A stretch of DNA of 46,737 nt from Pseudoneurospora amorphoporcata (lineage: Eukaryota > Ascomycota > Sordariomycetes > Sordariales > Sordariaceae), in the NCBI GenBank assembly GCA_033297205.1, contig MU859298.1, positions 1-46,737 on the forward strand, in the 5' to 3' direction. A model generated the notes under the pieces. The model was not told the DNA's origin. It saw only the letters and a program-made list of their open reading frames with translations, and did no database searches. Numbering within the stretch: the first letter of the stretch is position 1; each line of letters begins with the position of its first letter. Positions 25,023-34,737 of the stretch are shown in pieces. The translations under genes and the position numbers were made by a program.

Positions 25023-25154
25023 GTGAGTACCTACCTCATTCTGCTCTTCCGACACTTGGGACACTTTCCGACTATGCGATGTCGCGGTTTCCAACCTTCG
25101 TCGCTCCTATCAGTCAATGTTTAGCCTCCGAAAAGCTAACCCGCTCAGTCGCAG
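25023..25154 (+). promoter_or_regulatory. possible 5' UTR intron of gene B
   Basis: A GTGAGTAC donor at 25023, an AGCTAAC branch-like site at about 25134-25140 and a CAG acceptor ending at 25154 bracket 132 nt just before the ATG at 25176. The elements fit the consensus seen in the coding introns of this window. No transcript evidence. Confidence 0.4.
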
Positions 25155-25175
25155 GTCTCATCACAAGTCGCAACC

Positions 25176-25706
25176 ATGACGTCCACTCCCTGGCGACCGA
25201 ACATGACCCTCAAGGAGTGCCTACCTTGCAAGGGCATGCTATGGGAAAATCGCCAACACATTCTTCACAGCCTTGAACGCGACGAATTGATTCTCCGCTC
25301 CTTCAGAGAGAACTACATCCCCATCGCTCCTGGCAACATTGCCTTTGAGGTTACAATGCTCGTCTTTGTTGCCAACCAGCAGGTTACCCGTCACCACAAG
25401 CCGATCGACTACGTACCCGGCAAGAAGTACGACTTCTTTGCAAAGATCGCTCGCTTCAACCGCACAGGACGCAAGCTGCCCCAGAATGTCTACGTTTTGT
25501 TCCGCGAGCTCATCGGCGCTCGAGTTCGCTTCTTAGAACGCAACCCCAACTCAGCAGAAACCCCATCAGAGTTAGCCGTAAAGGTAGACGAGGTGATCAA
25601 CAATATGGGTGGTTGCTACAGTGACGCCGAGATGTGCAGACGCCTCGAGGAGGAGATTTTGAAGGCGGAGAGCGAGCAAAGTTCTTCAATTGGTGATGAA
25701 CACTGA
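25176..25706 (+). CDS. uncharacterised protein, member B of a local gene family
   Basis: Single coding exon, 176 aa, ATG at 25176. No known domain. It aligns with members A and C: block 1 has RD at 35-36, I39, an Ala/Val-rich helix and P-I-DY ending at 79; block 2 has P102, VY at 105-106, F109, I113, AR at 115-116, F119, then S131, LA at 133-134 and D138. It is shorter than A and C and lacks their FWD motif and long acidic tail, ending after a short Glu-rich helix (RRLEEEILKAESE). A CLPC motif at 15-18 is not shared with the others. It looks soluble and helical. A 5' UTR intron is likely. The shared blocks make it a real gene with fair certainty; role unknown. Confidence 0.75.
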   Translation: MTSTPWRPNMTLKECLPCKGMLWENRQHILHSLERDELILRSFRENYIPIAPGNIAFEVTMLVFVANQQVTRHHKPIDYVPGKKYDFFAKIARFNRTGRKLPQNVYVLFRELIGARVRFLERNPNSAETPSELAVKVDEVINNMGGCYSDAEMCRRLEEEILKAESEQSSSIGDEH

Positions 25707-26727
25707 GGAGAAGAGTCGGCTGGGGTTGGTATGGACTTCTCTTGAGCCATAAACGCAGGAGTGGTTCTATGATAGCGAATCCATTATCGACAGCCATGAA
25801 GGCGCTTCTGTCCGGTACTTTCAGCAAGGGGTCTTATAATTGTGCGGCAGAAGTACAGTCTAATGGTGGTGTTTTTATTAGCTTGGTACTCCAAATGAGA
25901 CCTACTAGCTCGTCTTGAGCAACTCCGTGGTATTCTGAAATGAATGATCATTAGTTTCTGGTTGACACATTCACACTGATGATAAGCTCACGCCGTCGAA
26001 GACAACATATCAACTTGATGTGGAACCATCTGAATTGGTTGGCCGGAGATCTGTCCATAGCCTGGAAACGCATGGCAAGTCTTCCCCGTGAGACTGCGAG
26101 CTCACCAAATATCCCATTCACCAAAATGTTTACACGTTGGCGAACACTAGCCCCACGACTCTTGGGAACGTGATCGCCGTTGCACCTGTAGGAGCGTGTC
26201 CTGTCTCAGAGGGCCACGTCAAATCCGCTTCTTCTGCTTTCTCCGTTCCCCTCCATGCCAGGCTGATCGCAGTTTCAGCCCATATGGGCAGACTAGCAAG
26301 CCACATGAGGTACTGCCCTGGACAAGACCGGAGCGCCACAGCCACTCGCAACAGCTTTTTATCTGGACCCCCGAGTCAATTCTGTTGGAAGTTCGTGCCC
26401 TGGGCCGTCCGTTCACTGACCTTTCCCATTCACCGGCACGCCCTTCGGGTATCTACCTGGTCTTCGTTTCTCAACTCCAGAATCAAGCTCTTTTCGTTGT
26501 CGCCTTTTTCAGCCTCCAACAAATTTTGCTTCCTTTCGTATTTTTCCTCGCCTTGCGAGCTCGCAAAAATCCAGAGCGAGACACTCCATCTTGCACCGTG
26601 AGCATCGCGACCGCGCACCACGAAATAACCTCAGACTTTACGCCGATTCTTTGCTCTTGCTTTAGCGAACCGCGGAAGTCCCCTTCCCATCTCAAATCGA
26701 TGTGCTAACATGCTCACTCACAGAAAC
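25707..26727. other. intergenic
   Basis: About 1 kb. ORFs of up to 170 codons overlap each other in several frames and have no recognisable features. The right side would be the former promoter of the broken family copy that starts at 26728. Confidence 0.45.
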
Positions 26728-27422
26728 ATGCCCGGTCCAATCCGTGGTACCGGTAGCAAGGGAAATGGCCACAGCAACCGCCACCACCCCTACCATCTTG
26801 GTCTTTCCAGCATCACGCTACCTCTACATCTTCGTCATGATAGCACATCCCCCGTTGTTCACTCTGCCCCCCTGCTCCACCTCGGCCCCGCAAGCGTTGG
26901 GACAAACTCAAGGAGTTCATGCCAGATTCCCGGCCATGATGCAGAATCTCCGGAGTGTTCGGGAGAGCCATCCTCTCTCCAGAAGATTGAGCCCGCTTGC
27001 GTTTGCGGAGTTGCTCACCAAAGATTGTCAGGGCTCGCCATGCCTACTTCGCGCATCACGAAAAGCGCGGAACTAACCCGCAGAGTGTCAATGCTCATTC
27101 AAGATTGCATGTGGCGCGGGCGGTGGACAAATCTCTTGCCGTGGCGTAGTTCTAGGACGGGTCGGAGCTTCTTGTCAAGATCGAATGGCAGCAGAGTACG
27201 GAACATGGAGCCAGGGCCATTGACTGCGAAGATGAGCAAGAAGAGTTTGATTCGGACGACGAGGGCACAGCCGCTGCCGGTACTGCCGTGGTTTCTTCGC
27301 TAGTCGCTGGCTTCGACGACTACAATGCGTGGAATTTGAGTACCGTAAACTACAAGGATAACGTGGATCCCATTACTGATGGAGAGGAAGATGAAGTGAT
27401 GCGCGGTATAGAGGTCTCTTGA
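26728..27422 (+). pseudogene. broken copy of member A of the local family
   Basis: The start region reads NMPGPIR...NGHSNRHHPY against NMVGPVR...NGDNNRYNPF of member A (minus, 21941). About 60 codons, including the block with RRD, appear to be missing or scrambled. Near 26985-27020, in a second frame, LSPLAFAELLTK matches VSPPVFAEFFCK. A frameshift at about 27020-27023 follows, and a third frame then gives RARHAYFAHHEKRG against KARSAYFAHYEARG. The WFWDD motif of A is broken by two in-frame TAG stops, at 27147-27149 and 27153-27155, each a TGG to TAG change. The acidic end (DPITDGEEDEVMRGIEV, stop at 27420-27422) matches EPTTDDEEDVVMGGI. Two frameshifts, two stops and an internal loss make it non-functional. 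The TpG to TpA changes fit RIP but are few. Confidence 0.8.
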
Positions 27423-28580
27423 GTCAAAAGGTCGTGTTCTTAGAAACCAGATTCGCGCACTCCCAAGGCCCCTCGGTCAGATTCTAGCAACGTACTAATT
27501 GCCACGGGCAAGCTCGTTTAAGAATAGTTGTGTCCTTCCCACAACAAAGCCACAGGGAGCCGGTGGTATCCTGCGCAATCTCCTTTTGTTTTTTTGTTTT
27601 TTTCAACTATTTTAGCACCGCACCTCTCCGTACTACTCGCTTCGGCAGTGCCAGGCCAGGAAGGTCGTGTCTTGGTCCTCCTCGTTGGCTATACGACCGG
27701 CCCGGTAGTTCCCACGCTCAACTCGCAAAAGACATGTCTGTCCAAGGCAGACAAGAACGGCGCAGAGGGCTCTAGGAAGCGAGTGCGTATTGACTCTAGC
27801 GAAAGCCTTCGCTACTCCTATTAACCTAACGTAGGTTTCGACGCCGAATGAAGTTTGCGTTTGCCCTGTAGGTTCACCATCGTGAAAAAAGCCCGCGCTG
27901 TGCTACCCTTCGCGTGGAAAACATTGAGGAGATCGACTGAGAGTTGGACCAATATGGTAATCAACATGCGACTTGGGATATGGGAGAGGATGTGGTATTC
28001 CCTTCGTTTCTGCTTTTGCCGCGCATTCTCGTATCGAAGGCCATTGGGCTGTTTTCATTCTGTTAGCTAACACTGCAATCGTAAGTAAATGACTCGCCGT
28101 CGAGTGTAGTCGAGAAACTCACAGACAGCGACGACTTGGCCAAATCATTATATAGTAATTCTCGCTCAGGGAACTAGACAAACGATAAGTTGGCTCGGAG
28201 CCTTTGAGACGCTTGTCGGCGTTGTAGCTGCTACAGTTTATCGCGAACGCGAGGTAGCAGGACAAGTAAACCGGATTGTTGGCTGCGACTGTCTATCCAT
28301 GCAAAGTCGTTTAGTGGAGTGGACCACAAGTGAAACAGGCGATTTTTAGCGGGAATAAACACTTGGGAGGATGATGGAGGTGTTAAGTTAGGGATGCGAA
28401 GAAAGAAAAAAAAATACGAAGGAAGAAGAATCAAAATAAGATTTTGTAAAAATAAATAAGAGGCGGTATTTAACCATCTTGGTATTTAGATCTCCACGGG
28501 CTACACGCGTCTGTTCTGGATATTCCATATTGCACCTAAGGTGCCTTTTGGCAGAGGGGGTCCGCAAAACGGCACTGGGT
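27423..28580. other. gene-poor region
   Basis: No supported gene. A plus-strand stretch at about 27870-28065 reads as fairly hydrophobic, coding-like sequence with one stop (GEDVVFPSFLLLPRILVSKAIG) and might be an exon remnant; I cannot assign it. Confidence 0.4.
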
Positions 28581-28663
28581 AGTCTCAAGGTGGGAATCGA
28601 ACCCATGTCCTTACGGAAGGGTGGTGCGCAAGCGATACCAAAGACCACTCGGCTATGGTCCCC
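28581..28663 (-). repeat. tRNA-derived repeat, copy 2
   Basis: A-box TAGCCGAGTGG (28655-28645) and B-box GGTTCGATTCC (28603-28593) on the minus strand. Between them lies GGTCTTTGGTATCGCTTGCG and a small hairpin CCTT/AAGG where a long variable arm would be. The segment from the A-box through GCGCACCACC is almost identical to copy 3 at 35288. The acceptor ends do not pair, so it is not a working tRNA. Confidence 0.6.
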
Positions 28664-30037
28664 AAAGTTTGCTTCGGGGTACCGCCTGTTGGAAGATTGC
28701 ACCGTTGACCTCCCCTATATACCATTGGAGACTGGAGACTGCAGAAAGATGACTGCCTGGAACAAAGCTGCCGGGAAGGCAGCAGCCCTGGCAGTTGCCG
28801 CCACATGCCACTGGGACTTAGAGGATGAAACAACATCTGATACGGTAACCTTCCACCGCATTAACATCGTTTACAAAGGACAGAGACGTTGTTCTACGGC
28901 TGGGTCTCAAAATGCAACGCGAACATTCGCTTCTACTTGGGTGTCTATCTACTTTCTTAGAACCAACTGTCCACTCTGGGCGCACAACACTCGAGACACA
29001 AAAGTCAGACCTCTCCCTTTGTCGCAACACCGGAAGACCATTACACTATGCAGCTCGTATTCTCGTGGAAAGGGGCTTGTACTAATCTTATTCCCGCTCT
29101 GTAAACTAAATATACCTAAGCGCCCGTAGGGTATGCGGTCCTTTACCCATCTTCAACGGGGAAACCAGTCAGGTAGCGGGGGACCACCCGCCCGCTGACA
29201 AAACCTACCGTTCGATTTCCTGACTTCCCGCGTGCAGTCAGCCTCTAGATTACCAATGGAAGAGTCAGGGGGCGCTTCTACCTAGGTAGTTATGGCGAGT
29301 ATAACGAACAATTGCGCCGACAACACTGAACTGGATAGCCAGTCTCTACTCCTCCGTCCTTACCCTCGCCTGCCTCTCCCGCCATTCAGGTTCCTATTCT
29401 CCAACCCTACCGTCACCACCGCTGCCTGACCTTCAACCATCCCGCCTTTTCCTCCTGTCATTCATCGCTTTTCTCCAGCGTCTGCCGTCTCACCTTGGTT
29501 CCTGTCGCCTGGAAGCTTCCTGAACGACCTGATCTCGTCCCGTGCAAACGGGTAGCAGTAACCGAAGCGACCATAAGGTTGTTACCCGACCTCGTAGTCT
29601 GCGATCCTCGTGACATAAGGAAGAAATACGATTGCCTTTGTGCTGTCATCCTGTGAGAAACGTCATCCGAAGCCGATGGCAGCACTTCGCCGCGATTCTA
29701 TTTTCTCTTCCTCTTCCTAACCTTTCAACCTCCAACCACCACACGTCTTCTTGCCTCGACAATAACGAGGGTCAGACCGAGGTCCATTCAGCAACCAAAT
29801 AGCGCACGCACTTCCTATAAGTACAGATTTACAATCCTCACAGGCGCCATGATACATGACATGGATTGCTGACCTCAGCGTACTCGCAGCTTCCATTCAA
29901 GTACCAGGCATTGGATCGACAAAGTAACGCGATTCCTCATTGGTGATCAATAAGTACACACCATATCTCCAGGTTTCACTATTCAGTATGTTCTCAGATC
30001 GCTGACCTACCATGTTTCAGAAACCGAACAAGACGAA
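28664..30037. other. intergenic, promoter side of gene C
   Basis: No supported gene. A 216-codon plus ORF (28479-29129) runs through tRNA repeat copy 2 and has no features. Pyrimidine-rich sequence at 29335-29480 and 29690-29760 could be leader of gene C. A CAG acceptor-like site ends at 30020, 17 nt before the gene C ATG, so an upstream exon or leader intron is possible. Confidence 0.45.
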
Positions 30038-30811
30038 ATGATTCTGTACCTGCCCGACGTGCTGCCGAGTAATAGCTTGCGCTGGAAGTACTCCCACAAT
30101 GGCGCCCATTATCTGATCACGTCCCGAGCCCGCCGCGACACGGCCATCTTCGCAGCTCTCTGCGCCCTCGTGGGGACCGATCTGCCTAGTGCCAGGCTAA
30201 ACTCCCCGCCGGCCAAGGCCCAGGTTGAGCGGTACCTCGTCGAGGCCGTTGACGCTGCCACTCGCTTTGTCAGCGAGACCCCTGCCATGCTCGACTACAT
30301 GGACCCCTTCGCTGGCTTCGGCTTGACCGGAGTCCAAGACCAGGGCAGCTTCAACCCCCTGGCCGAGGAGGTATCATTCCTCGATCGCGCCAAAGAGGCA
30401 AACACACTGGGAAGTCGCCTGACGCCCCATGTCTTCAAGGCCCTTTTCTTGGCGATCATTGAGGCGCGTAAGCGCTTTCTCGACTTCGCGGCCGAGAACT
30501 TGGGTCCGCAAGACCCTGCCAGCCACTCGCTTCTGGCCCAAGCTTGCGATCGTTTTTTGGCGGCGGCGGTGTTCTGGGACATGACCAGCTTCTCGGTGCA
30601 GCTCGAGTCCGAGACCTACGACTACGAAGAGACGGTCGCGATGGCGTTGGAGCAGCAGCAGAGGATTGAGGGGGAGGAGGATGATGATGATGAGGAGGAG
30701 GAGGAGGAGGAAGAGAAGGACTCAGCGTGTAATGGGGGGAATGGCGTTTGTAGTCGATGGACGCAAGTTGTCATGAGAAATCGGCATTGGCAACAGTCAG
30801 GTACACGTTAA
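30038..30811 (+). CDS. uncharacterised protein, member C of a local gene family
   Basis: 257 aa in one exon, ATG at 30038. No known domain. It aligns with member A most clearly at the second block: P130, VF at 132-133, F137, II at 140-141, AR at 143-144, F147, HS at 163-164, LA at 166-167, D171, FL at 173-174 and FWD at 179-181. The spacing from HS to D (8) and from D to FWD (8) is the same as in A. Block 1 has RRD at 32-34, I37 and LDYM at 85-88. An insert of about 20 residues (FAGFGLTGVQ...) separates the blocks. The tail has an uninterrupted acidic run (residues 215-231) encoded by a GAG/GAT repeat. The reading frame stays open a little upstream to an acceptor-like site, so an extra 5' exon cannot be excluded. 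Function unknown. Confidence 0.75.
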   Translation: MILYLPDVLPSNSLRWKYSHNGAHYLITSRARRDTAIFAALCALVGTDLPSARLNSPPAKAQVERYLVEAVDAATRFVSETPAMLDYMDPFAGFGLTGVQDQGSFNPLAEEVSFLDRAKEANTLGSRLTPHVFKALFLAIIEARKRFLDFAAENLGPQDPASHSLLAQACDRFLAAAVFWDMTSFSVQLESETYDYEETVAMALEQQQRIEGEEDDDDEEEEEEEEKDSACNGGNGVCSRWTQVVMRNRHWQQSGTR

Positions 30812-31344
30812 CTCGGTTTGAGCGAGAGACCCCTATACGAGCTCAAAGGAATGGAACGATATGCATCATGCCTCTCAGTTGGCTGAAAACACCTGTATAT
30901 GACACCATTAGTCATGTTCTCCTCAGACTATGCCTTTTCGTCCGGTACAAACGTGTTTTGACAGGAATCTATTGCGCCGAGGTCTCGATGTTGTTGATGA
31001 AAGTGGATTGCATTTGACGATTGGTCGTTGACTCCACGCGGTGGAGGCTCCGCGCTGTGCATACATCCTTGTACGCTAACCCGAGTTGTAATTGGCGCTC
31101 CACGTGACAGGGGTGTGCGCTTGGCAGTGACAACGTCCCTATTGTTTCCTCGATTCGCATATCATTCTGCCCTTCAATGCATACCCGTTTCATTTCCTCA
31201 ACCTCACACTGACTGCCGCGCATTCTTTCACATCTTTGTTTGTCCTGCTCCTGCACCCCAACATTTTCACTTCTGCATCCGACACGTTCGTCCCGTTCCC
31301 CATCGGTTCCTGACTCCGCAACCCCGCCAATTACGTCATACACT
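30812..31344. other. intergenic, promoter of the TENA-like gene
   Basis: 533 bp between two plus-strand genes. No gene is supported; ORFs here overlap the leader of the TENA-like gene. The right part, from about 31190, is pyrimidine-rich and CA-rich as in other leaders of this window. Confidence 0.45.
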
Positions 31345-32804
31345 ATGGCGTCGTCGACCGCACAGTCTGGACCAACTCGGGCGAGACAGCCACCTTTTGA
31401 GCCACCGGTACCAGCACCGCAAACAGAACTGAAACAACCGCCAAAGCGACCCAAATGGTGTCTCACCGAACACCTCCTCACAACGTACGGGTACGAATTC
31501 CAGGCAGCCACGCAGCATCCGTTTCTCGAGGCAGCTGCCAAGGGTGAGCTCCCCAAGGATGTCCTGAGTCGCTGGCTCGCCAACGACAGGTTATACATTC
31601 ACAGGTAGGCCGCTCCTCCAATCCATTGGGGCCCAACTGTTGCTGATTTTGTCATTGGCACTCCAGCTACATCCGCGCCGCCGGAAAGCTTCTTTCCACC
31701 ATCAACTTGCCCCAAAAGATCCCCGCGCCCAGGCAAGATGGATCCGAGCCCGAGTCCGAACAGTGGGAAACACAGCTGGTTGACTGGCTGATCGAAGCCC
31801 TTGGCGCCGTCCGCAGGGAAGAGAGAATGTTTATCGAGGTGGCTGAGCGTTACGGCTTGACAATTGACCTCACCAGTCCTGCCGCAACAGCAAACAGCGT
31901 CAGTACCAGCACCAGCACCAGTGTCGAACACCATCTCCACGCCCCTGCCGCCAACGTTCTCACCATTCCCAATGACCAAAAGCTCCCGGGCCTGCTTCAG
32001 ATTGGCGAACTCTTCTCCACTATCATACCTGCTCCCATCCCCCAGGCCCCCGCCCGCGGCCTCGTCGTTGCCGTATCCACCGACAAATCATCTCCCGACA
32101 ACCCGCCCTCTACCCCCGATCCCGACCAGGCCGCGAAAGCCAGCGATGCCGAGAAAGACAAAGCATCGCAGCCTGACAATAAAGACGAGCCAGAGGAGCC
32201 ACCAGTTCACCCTCCTCCCGCTCTGCCATGGCTCGAAGGCGCTCTCACCTTCTACGGCACCGAGCTCGCCTACCTGGCTGCCTGGTCCTACGCTAAATCT
32301 CTCCAAAACAAACACTCTGCGGACGCCGCCTCCCGCTCAGCTGGCTCCCAAGCCCAAGGATCCTCGTCATCATCTATCGCCCCAGGCGCCCTGAACAAAT
32401 ATCCGACGCCTCCGCACACATTCACCACCACAACTCCAGCTACCTCCCCCGCTCCAGCCCGCGAAGCGCTTTCCGCATTCTCCTCGCCACACGTCACCAT
32501 CCAGCCGTTCCAACCCCCTCCTCCCCCGAACAGCGCTGTCGGTGACATATCAGCGCCCGGTAGTCAGGATGCAGATGGCGGCGCGCTGAGGAATGAGTTT
32601 ATTCCCAACTGGAGCAGCGTCGAGTTCGCGCTTTTTGTCAATCGGCTTGGAAGAATTATCGACGGAGCCGTGTCCGAGTTGCTCGAAACTGCGGGTGGGG
32701 AAGGCCCCGTGGCGGATGCGGCGAAGGGGGCTATCCTGAGAAGAGTGGAGGGCAGGTGGAAGAGTTTGATGGTTGCTGAGGCGGCGTTTTGGCCCGAGGT
32801 TTAG
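31345..32804 (+). CDS. TENA/THI-4-like (haem oxygenase-fold) protein
   Basis: Two exons, 31345-31604 and 31667-32804; the 62-nt intron has GTAGGC and CAG ends and its removal joins LYIH-SYIR in frame; 465 aa. The N-terminal half has the TENA/THI-4 signature: a helix PFLEAAAKGELPKDVLSRWL at about 59-78, then NDRLYIHSYIRAAGKLL, then a helix with RREERMF. The later helices lie far downstream (LPWLEGALTFYGTELAYLAAW and WSSVEFALFVNRLGRIID). Between them are long Ser/Thr/Pro/Ala-rich inserts at about 165-180 and 215-345 that should be disordered. Bacterial TenA is a thiaminase II, but fungal proteins of this size with inserts have no proven reaction. I would not call this one a thiaminase. It converges with the next gene. 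Confidence 0.85.
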
Positions 32805-33131
32805 GGGGGCCTTGGGCACCCTTGTGCCACTTGTTAAATGGGTGCGCTAATTGCCTTGATGTGCCCCTGAGGATATGAATGACGGAGTTGGATGATTCAT
32901 GGATTGGAGATATATCACATTTCATGTTTCTATGGGCTGGATCGTAGCATGGCCGAAGGTTACGATAATTTTGAATAAACCTTGGATAGATGGACGCAGT
33001 ATATTGTACGTCTTGATTCGTATATACTGCATTCTTCAGCCGTCCCCGGCCTTGCCCGCTGACGCCACTGCTGAGTAACCGGTTTTTGGAGTGAGTCTTG
33101 ATCTTTCTCTCCTCCGCGATCCCGTCCCTCC
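32805..33131. other. intergenic between convergent genes
   Basis: 327 bp of shared 3' flank between the TENA-like gene and the 314-aa gene; AT-rich in the middle (32890-33030). Nothing else seen. Confidence 0.5.
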
Positions 33132-34076
33132 TTAACGCACACGCTGACGCTTCTGAGACTCGGGAGAAGGCCCAGATCCTTTAAGCTGCTCCTCGTTCTT
33201 CCCCGAAACGCCCGTGCTCTCCCACTGCCCCCTATCGCCGACGTGATGCTTTGGAGGTGGCTGACCGCTTGTGCTTGGCTCATAGGACCCGTCATGTCCC
33301 TGAGCAGGGCTAGGTGAGAACCGGACGTCGTCGTCACCGTTTGCGGAATTTTTCTCAAGCGTGGGCATAGAATTAAGAAGCATGTCTTCCAGCTGTATTC
33401 CCCGCCGGCGGTCCTCACGGGAGCGGCCATGGACTTTGGCGATCGACTCCTCCGTACCAAAGCTCGAAAGTCGTGACCCGATTAAGAAAGGGCCGCCAAA
33501 CCCGGTTTCTGCGATCTTACCCCCCAGCCCTCCTCCCTCTCCATCTCTGAACTCATCCGTAATCTTCCCATAACCCTTCTTCGACCCCGGCCTGGGATTC
33601 CTAACCTGAACCTGGTAACTAACCAAGCGGCCACGGATAACCTCGCTGCACTCGTGAATCTCCTTGGTGAGAAGGCGCACCTCGCGCCTGATACGGGCTC
33701 GTACCTCCCTCGATATGTCGACCACGGCTCGGCAGGTTTGTAGATCGGCTACTTCGGCTGGGGAGAGGCTGCTGCTGCTGCTGCTGCTGCTAGCGCCTGG
33801 GATGCTGTGGTGGTGCTCGGTGACGGCAACGCTTTCGCCGCGAGAGACGACGGCGGCGAGGGCGGTGAGTTTGCGGTTGAGTTCGGGGAGGGTGTCGGTG
33901 AGGGTTGGCAGATCGAGGAACTGTGATGGGCTCGAGTTTGGGTTTGGGTCTGGGTTCTTGCCGAGGGCGGTGGGAGCGGTGGGACGGAGTGTTTCGCGGT
34001 TGGCTGTTCGCTGACTGGTAGCGGCCGTCAAAATTGGGCTTCGCCCGTCTGACGGGTTTCTCTTGATACCGGACAT
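33132..34076 (-). CDS. hypothetical Ser-rich protein with a central coiled coil
   Basis: Single exon, 314 aa, ATG at 34076. Family not recognised. The first 70 residues are Pro/Ser/Thr-rich. Residues about 55-80 (LPTLTDTLPELNRKLTALAAVV) and 105-150 (EVADLQTCRAVVDISREVRA, then RIRREVRLLTKEIHECSEVI) look like amphipathic or coiled-coil helices. A run of nine Ser at about 96-104 is encoded partly by a trinucleotide repeat (CTG on the plus strand near 33770-33793). The rest is polar and probably disordered, ending in a basic QKRQRVR that could act as a nuclear signal. A 10-1-10 palindrome lies 113 bp upstream. Length, clean start and codon use support a real gene; function unknown. Confidence 0.7.
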   Translation of the reverse strand: MSGIKRNPSDGRSPILTAATSQRTANRETLRPTAPTALGKNPDPNPNSSPSQFLDLPTLTDTLPELNRKLTALAAVVSRGESVAVTEHHHSIPGASSSSSSSSLSPAEVADLQTCRAVVDISREVRARIRREVRLLTKEIHECSEVIRGRLVSYQVQVRNPRPGSKKGYGKITDEFRDGEGGGLGGKIAETGFGGPFLIGSRLSSFGTEESIAKVHGRSREDRRRGIQLEDMLLNSMPTLEKNSANGDDDVRFSPSPAQGHDGSYEPSTSGQPPPKHHVGDRGQWESTGVSGKNEEQLKGSGPSPESQKRQRVR

Positions 34077-34188
34077 GGTCGGTGTTGGCGAGGATGTTAT
34101 TTTTTTTTTGGATTGGCAATGAATGATCTGTACGAGTGGCGGATGTTCTTGGTAGCTTACGAAGGCGGGGGATGAGTAGATATAGGAA

Positions 34189-34209
34189 TTGTTGTCAACT
34201 TGACAACAA
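34189..34209. promoter_or_regulatory. perfect 21-bp palindrome upstream of the 314-aa gene
   Basis: TTGTTGTCAA-C-TTGACAACAA, perfect 10-bp arms around a single base. It lies 113 bp before the start codon of the minus-strand gene and 58 bp from the transposon. It could be a binding site for a dimeric factor; the link to the gene is only by position. Confidence 0.4.
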
Positions 34210-34478
34210 ACCCGGCGGGATATTCACAGTAGGTTGGTTTGGTGATTTGTGTGCTTGTTTGTTTACTTAAGGCCTGTTCGTTTGCACGTTAGTACGTTCC
34301 TAGGTTAAGATTTTGTATGTAGAACGTACTACCGCACTACTGCGATTTTTCGTGTTCGGCTCAAAAACCTTATTTTTCATGCACACCCTACAACCACCTG
34401 CAACCACCTGCACTTACCTCAAATCCTCGATCTAACCAATCAGAAGGCTAGAATCTTCAAAATCTTTAACTATAGTTT

Positions 34479-34518
34479 TTAACGTCCTACGTCTCAAAAT
34501 CGAGACGTAGTACGTTAA
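34479..34518. repeat. inverted repeat inside the transposon
   Basis: Arms of 17 bp (34479-34495 and 34502-34518) with one mismatch and a 6-nt loop. The core TAGTACGTT is also found near the left end of the element (about 34290) and as its complement near 34324, suggesting a repeated binding motif or hairpin. Confidence 0.65.
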
Positions 34519-34617
34519 GGACTGCGGTTAAGGATACAACTATAAGGCTTAACCCCTTATAAATATAGGAGATAGCCGTCGCAAAGTTCCCTCTACTATT
34601 AAAGTAATAATAAGAGA

Positions 34618-34737
34618 AATGGTAGTAATAAGAAGGATGGTAGTAATAAGAAGGATGGTGATAATAAGAAGGATGGCGATGATAAAAAGGATGGCGGTGT
34701 TGATGAAAAGGATGGTAGTGATGATGAAAAGGATGAA
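34618..34737 (+). repeat. 18-21 bp minisatellite inside the transposon
   Basis: About six units of 18 to 21 bp with the core AAGGATGG. In one plus-strand frame they read as KKDGSN, KKDGDN, KKDGDD and DEKDGSDDEK repeats, followed by a basic-acidic stretch. The frame stays open to about 34970, beyond the repeat. There is no ATG before the repeat in this frame, so I do not call a gene. Confidence 0.7.

Noticed and set aside
26137..26708. Overlapping plus-strand ORFs of 154 and 170 codons before the pseudogene
   Set aside because: They overlap in different frames, match nothing in members A, B or C, and show no clear coding signal.
27855..28070. Possible exon remnant with hydrophobic stretch
   Set aside because: One frame looks coding-like for about 60 codons with one stop, but it has no match to the local family or to any family I recognise.
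28479..29129. A 216-codon plus-strand ORF
   Set aside because: It runs through the tRNA-derived repeat copy 2 in antisense and has no feature of its own or match to the local family.
21078..30811. CRISPR, prophage or bacterial-type defence island
   Set aside because: No direct-repeat array or phage genes, and introns and gene families throughout are eukaryotic.
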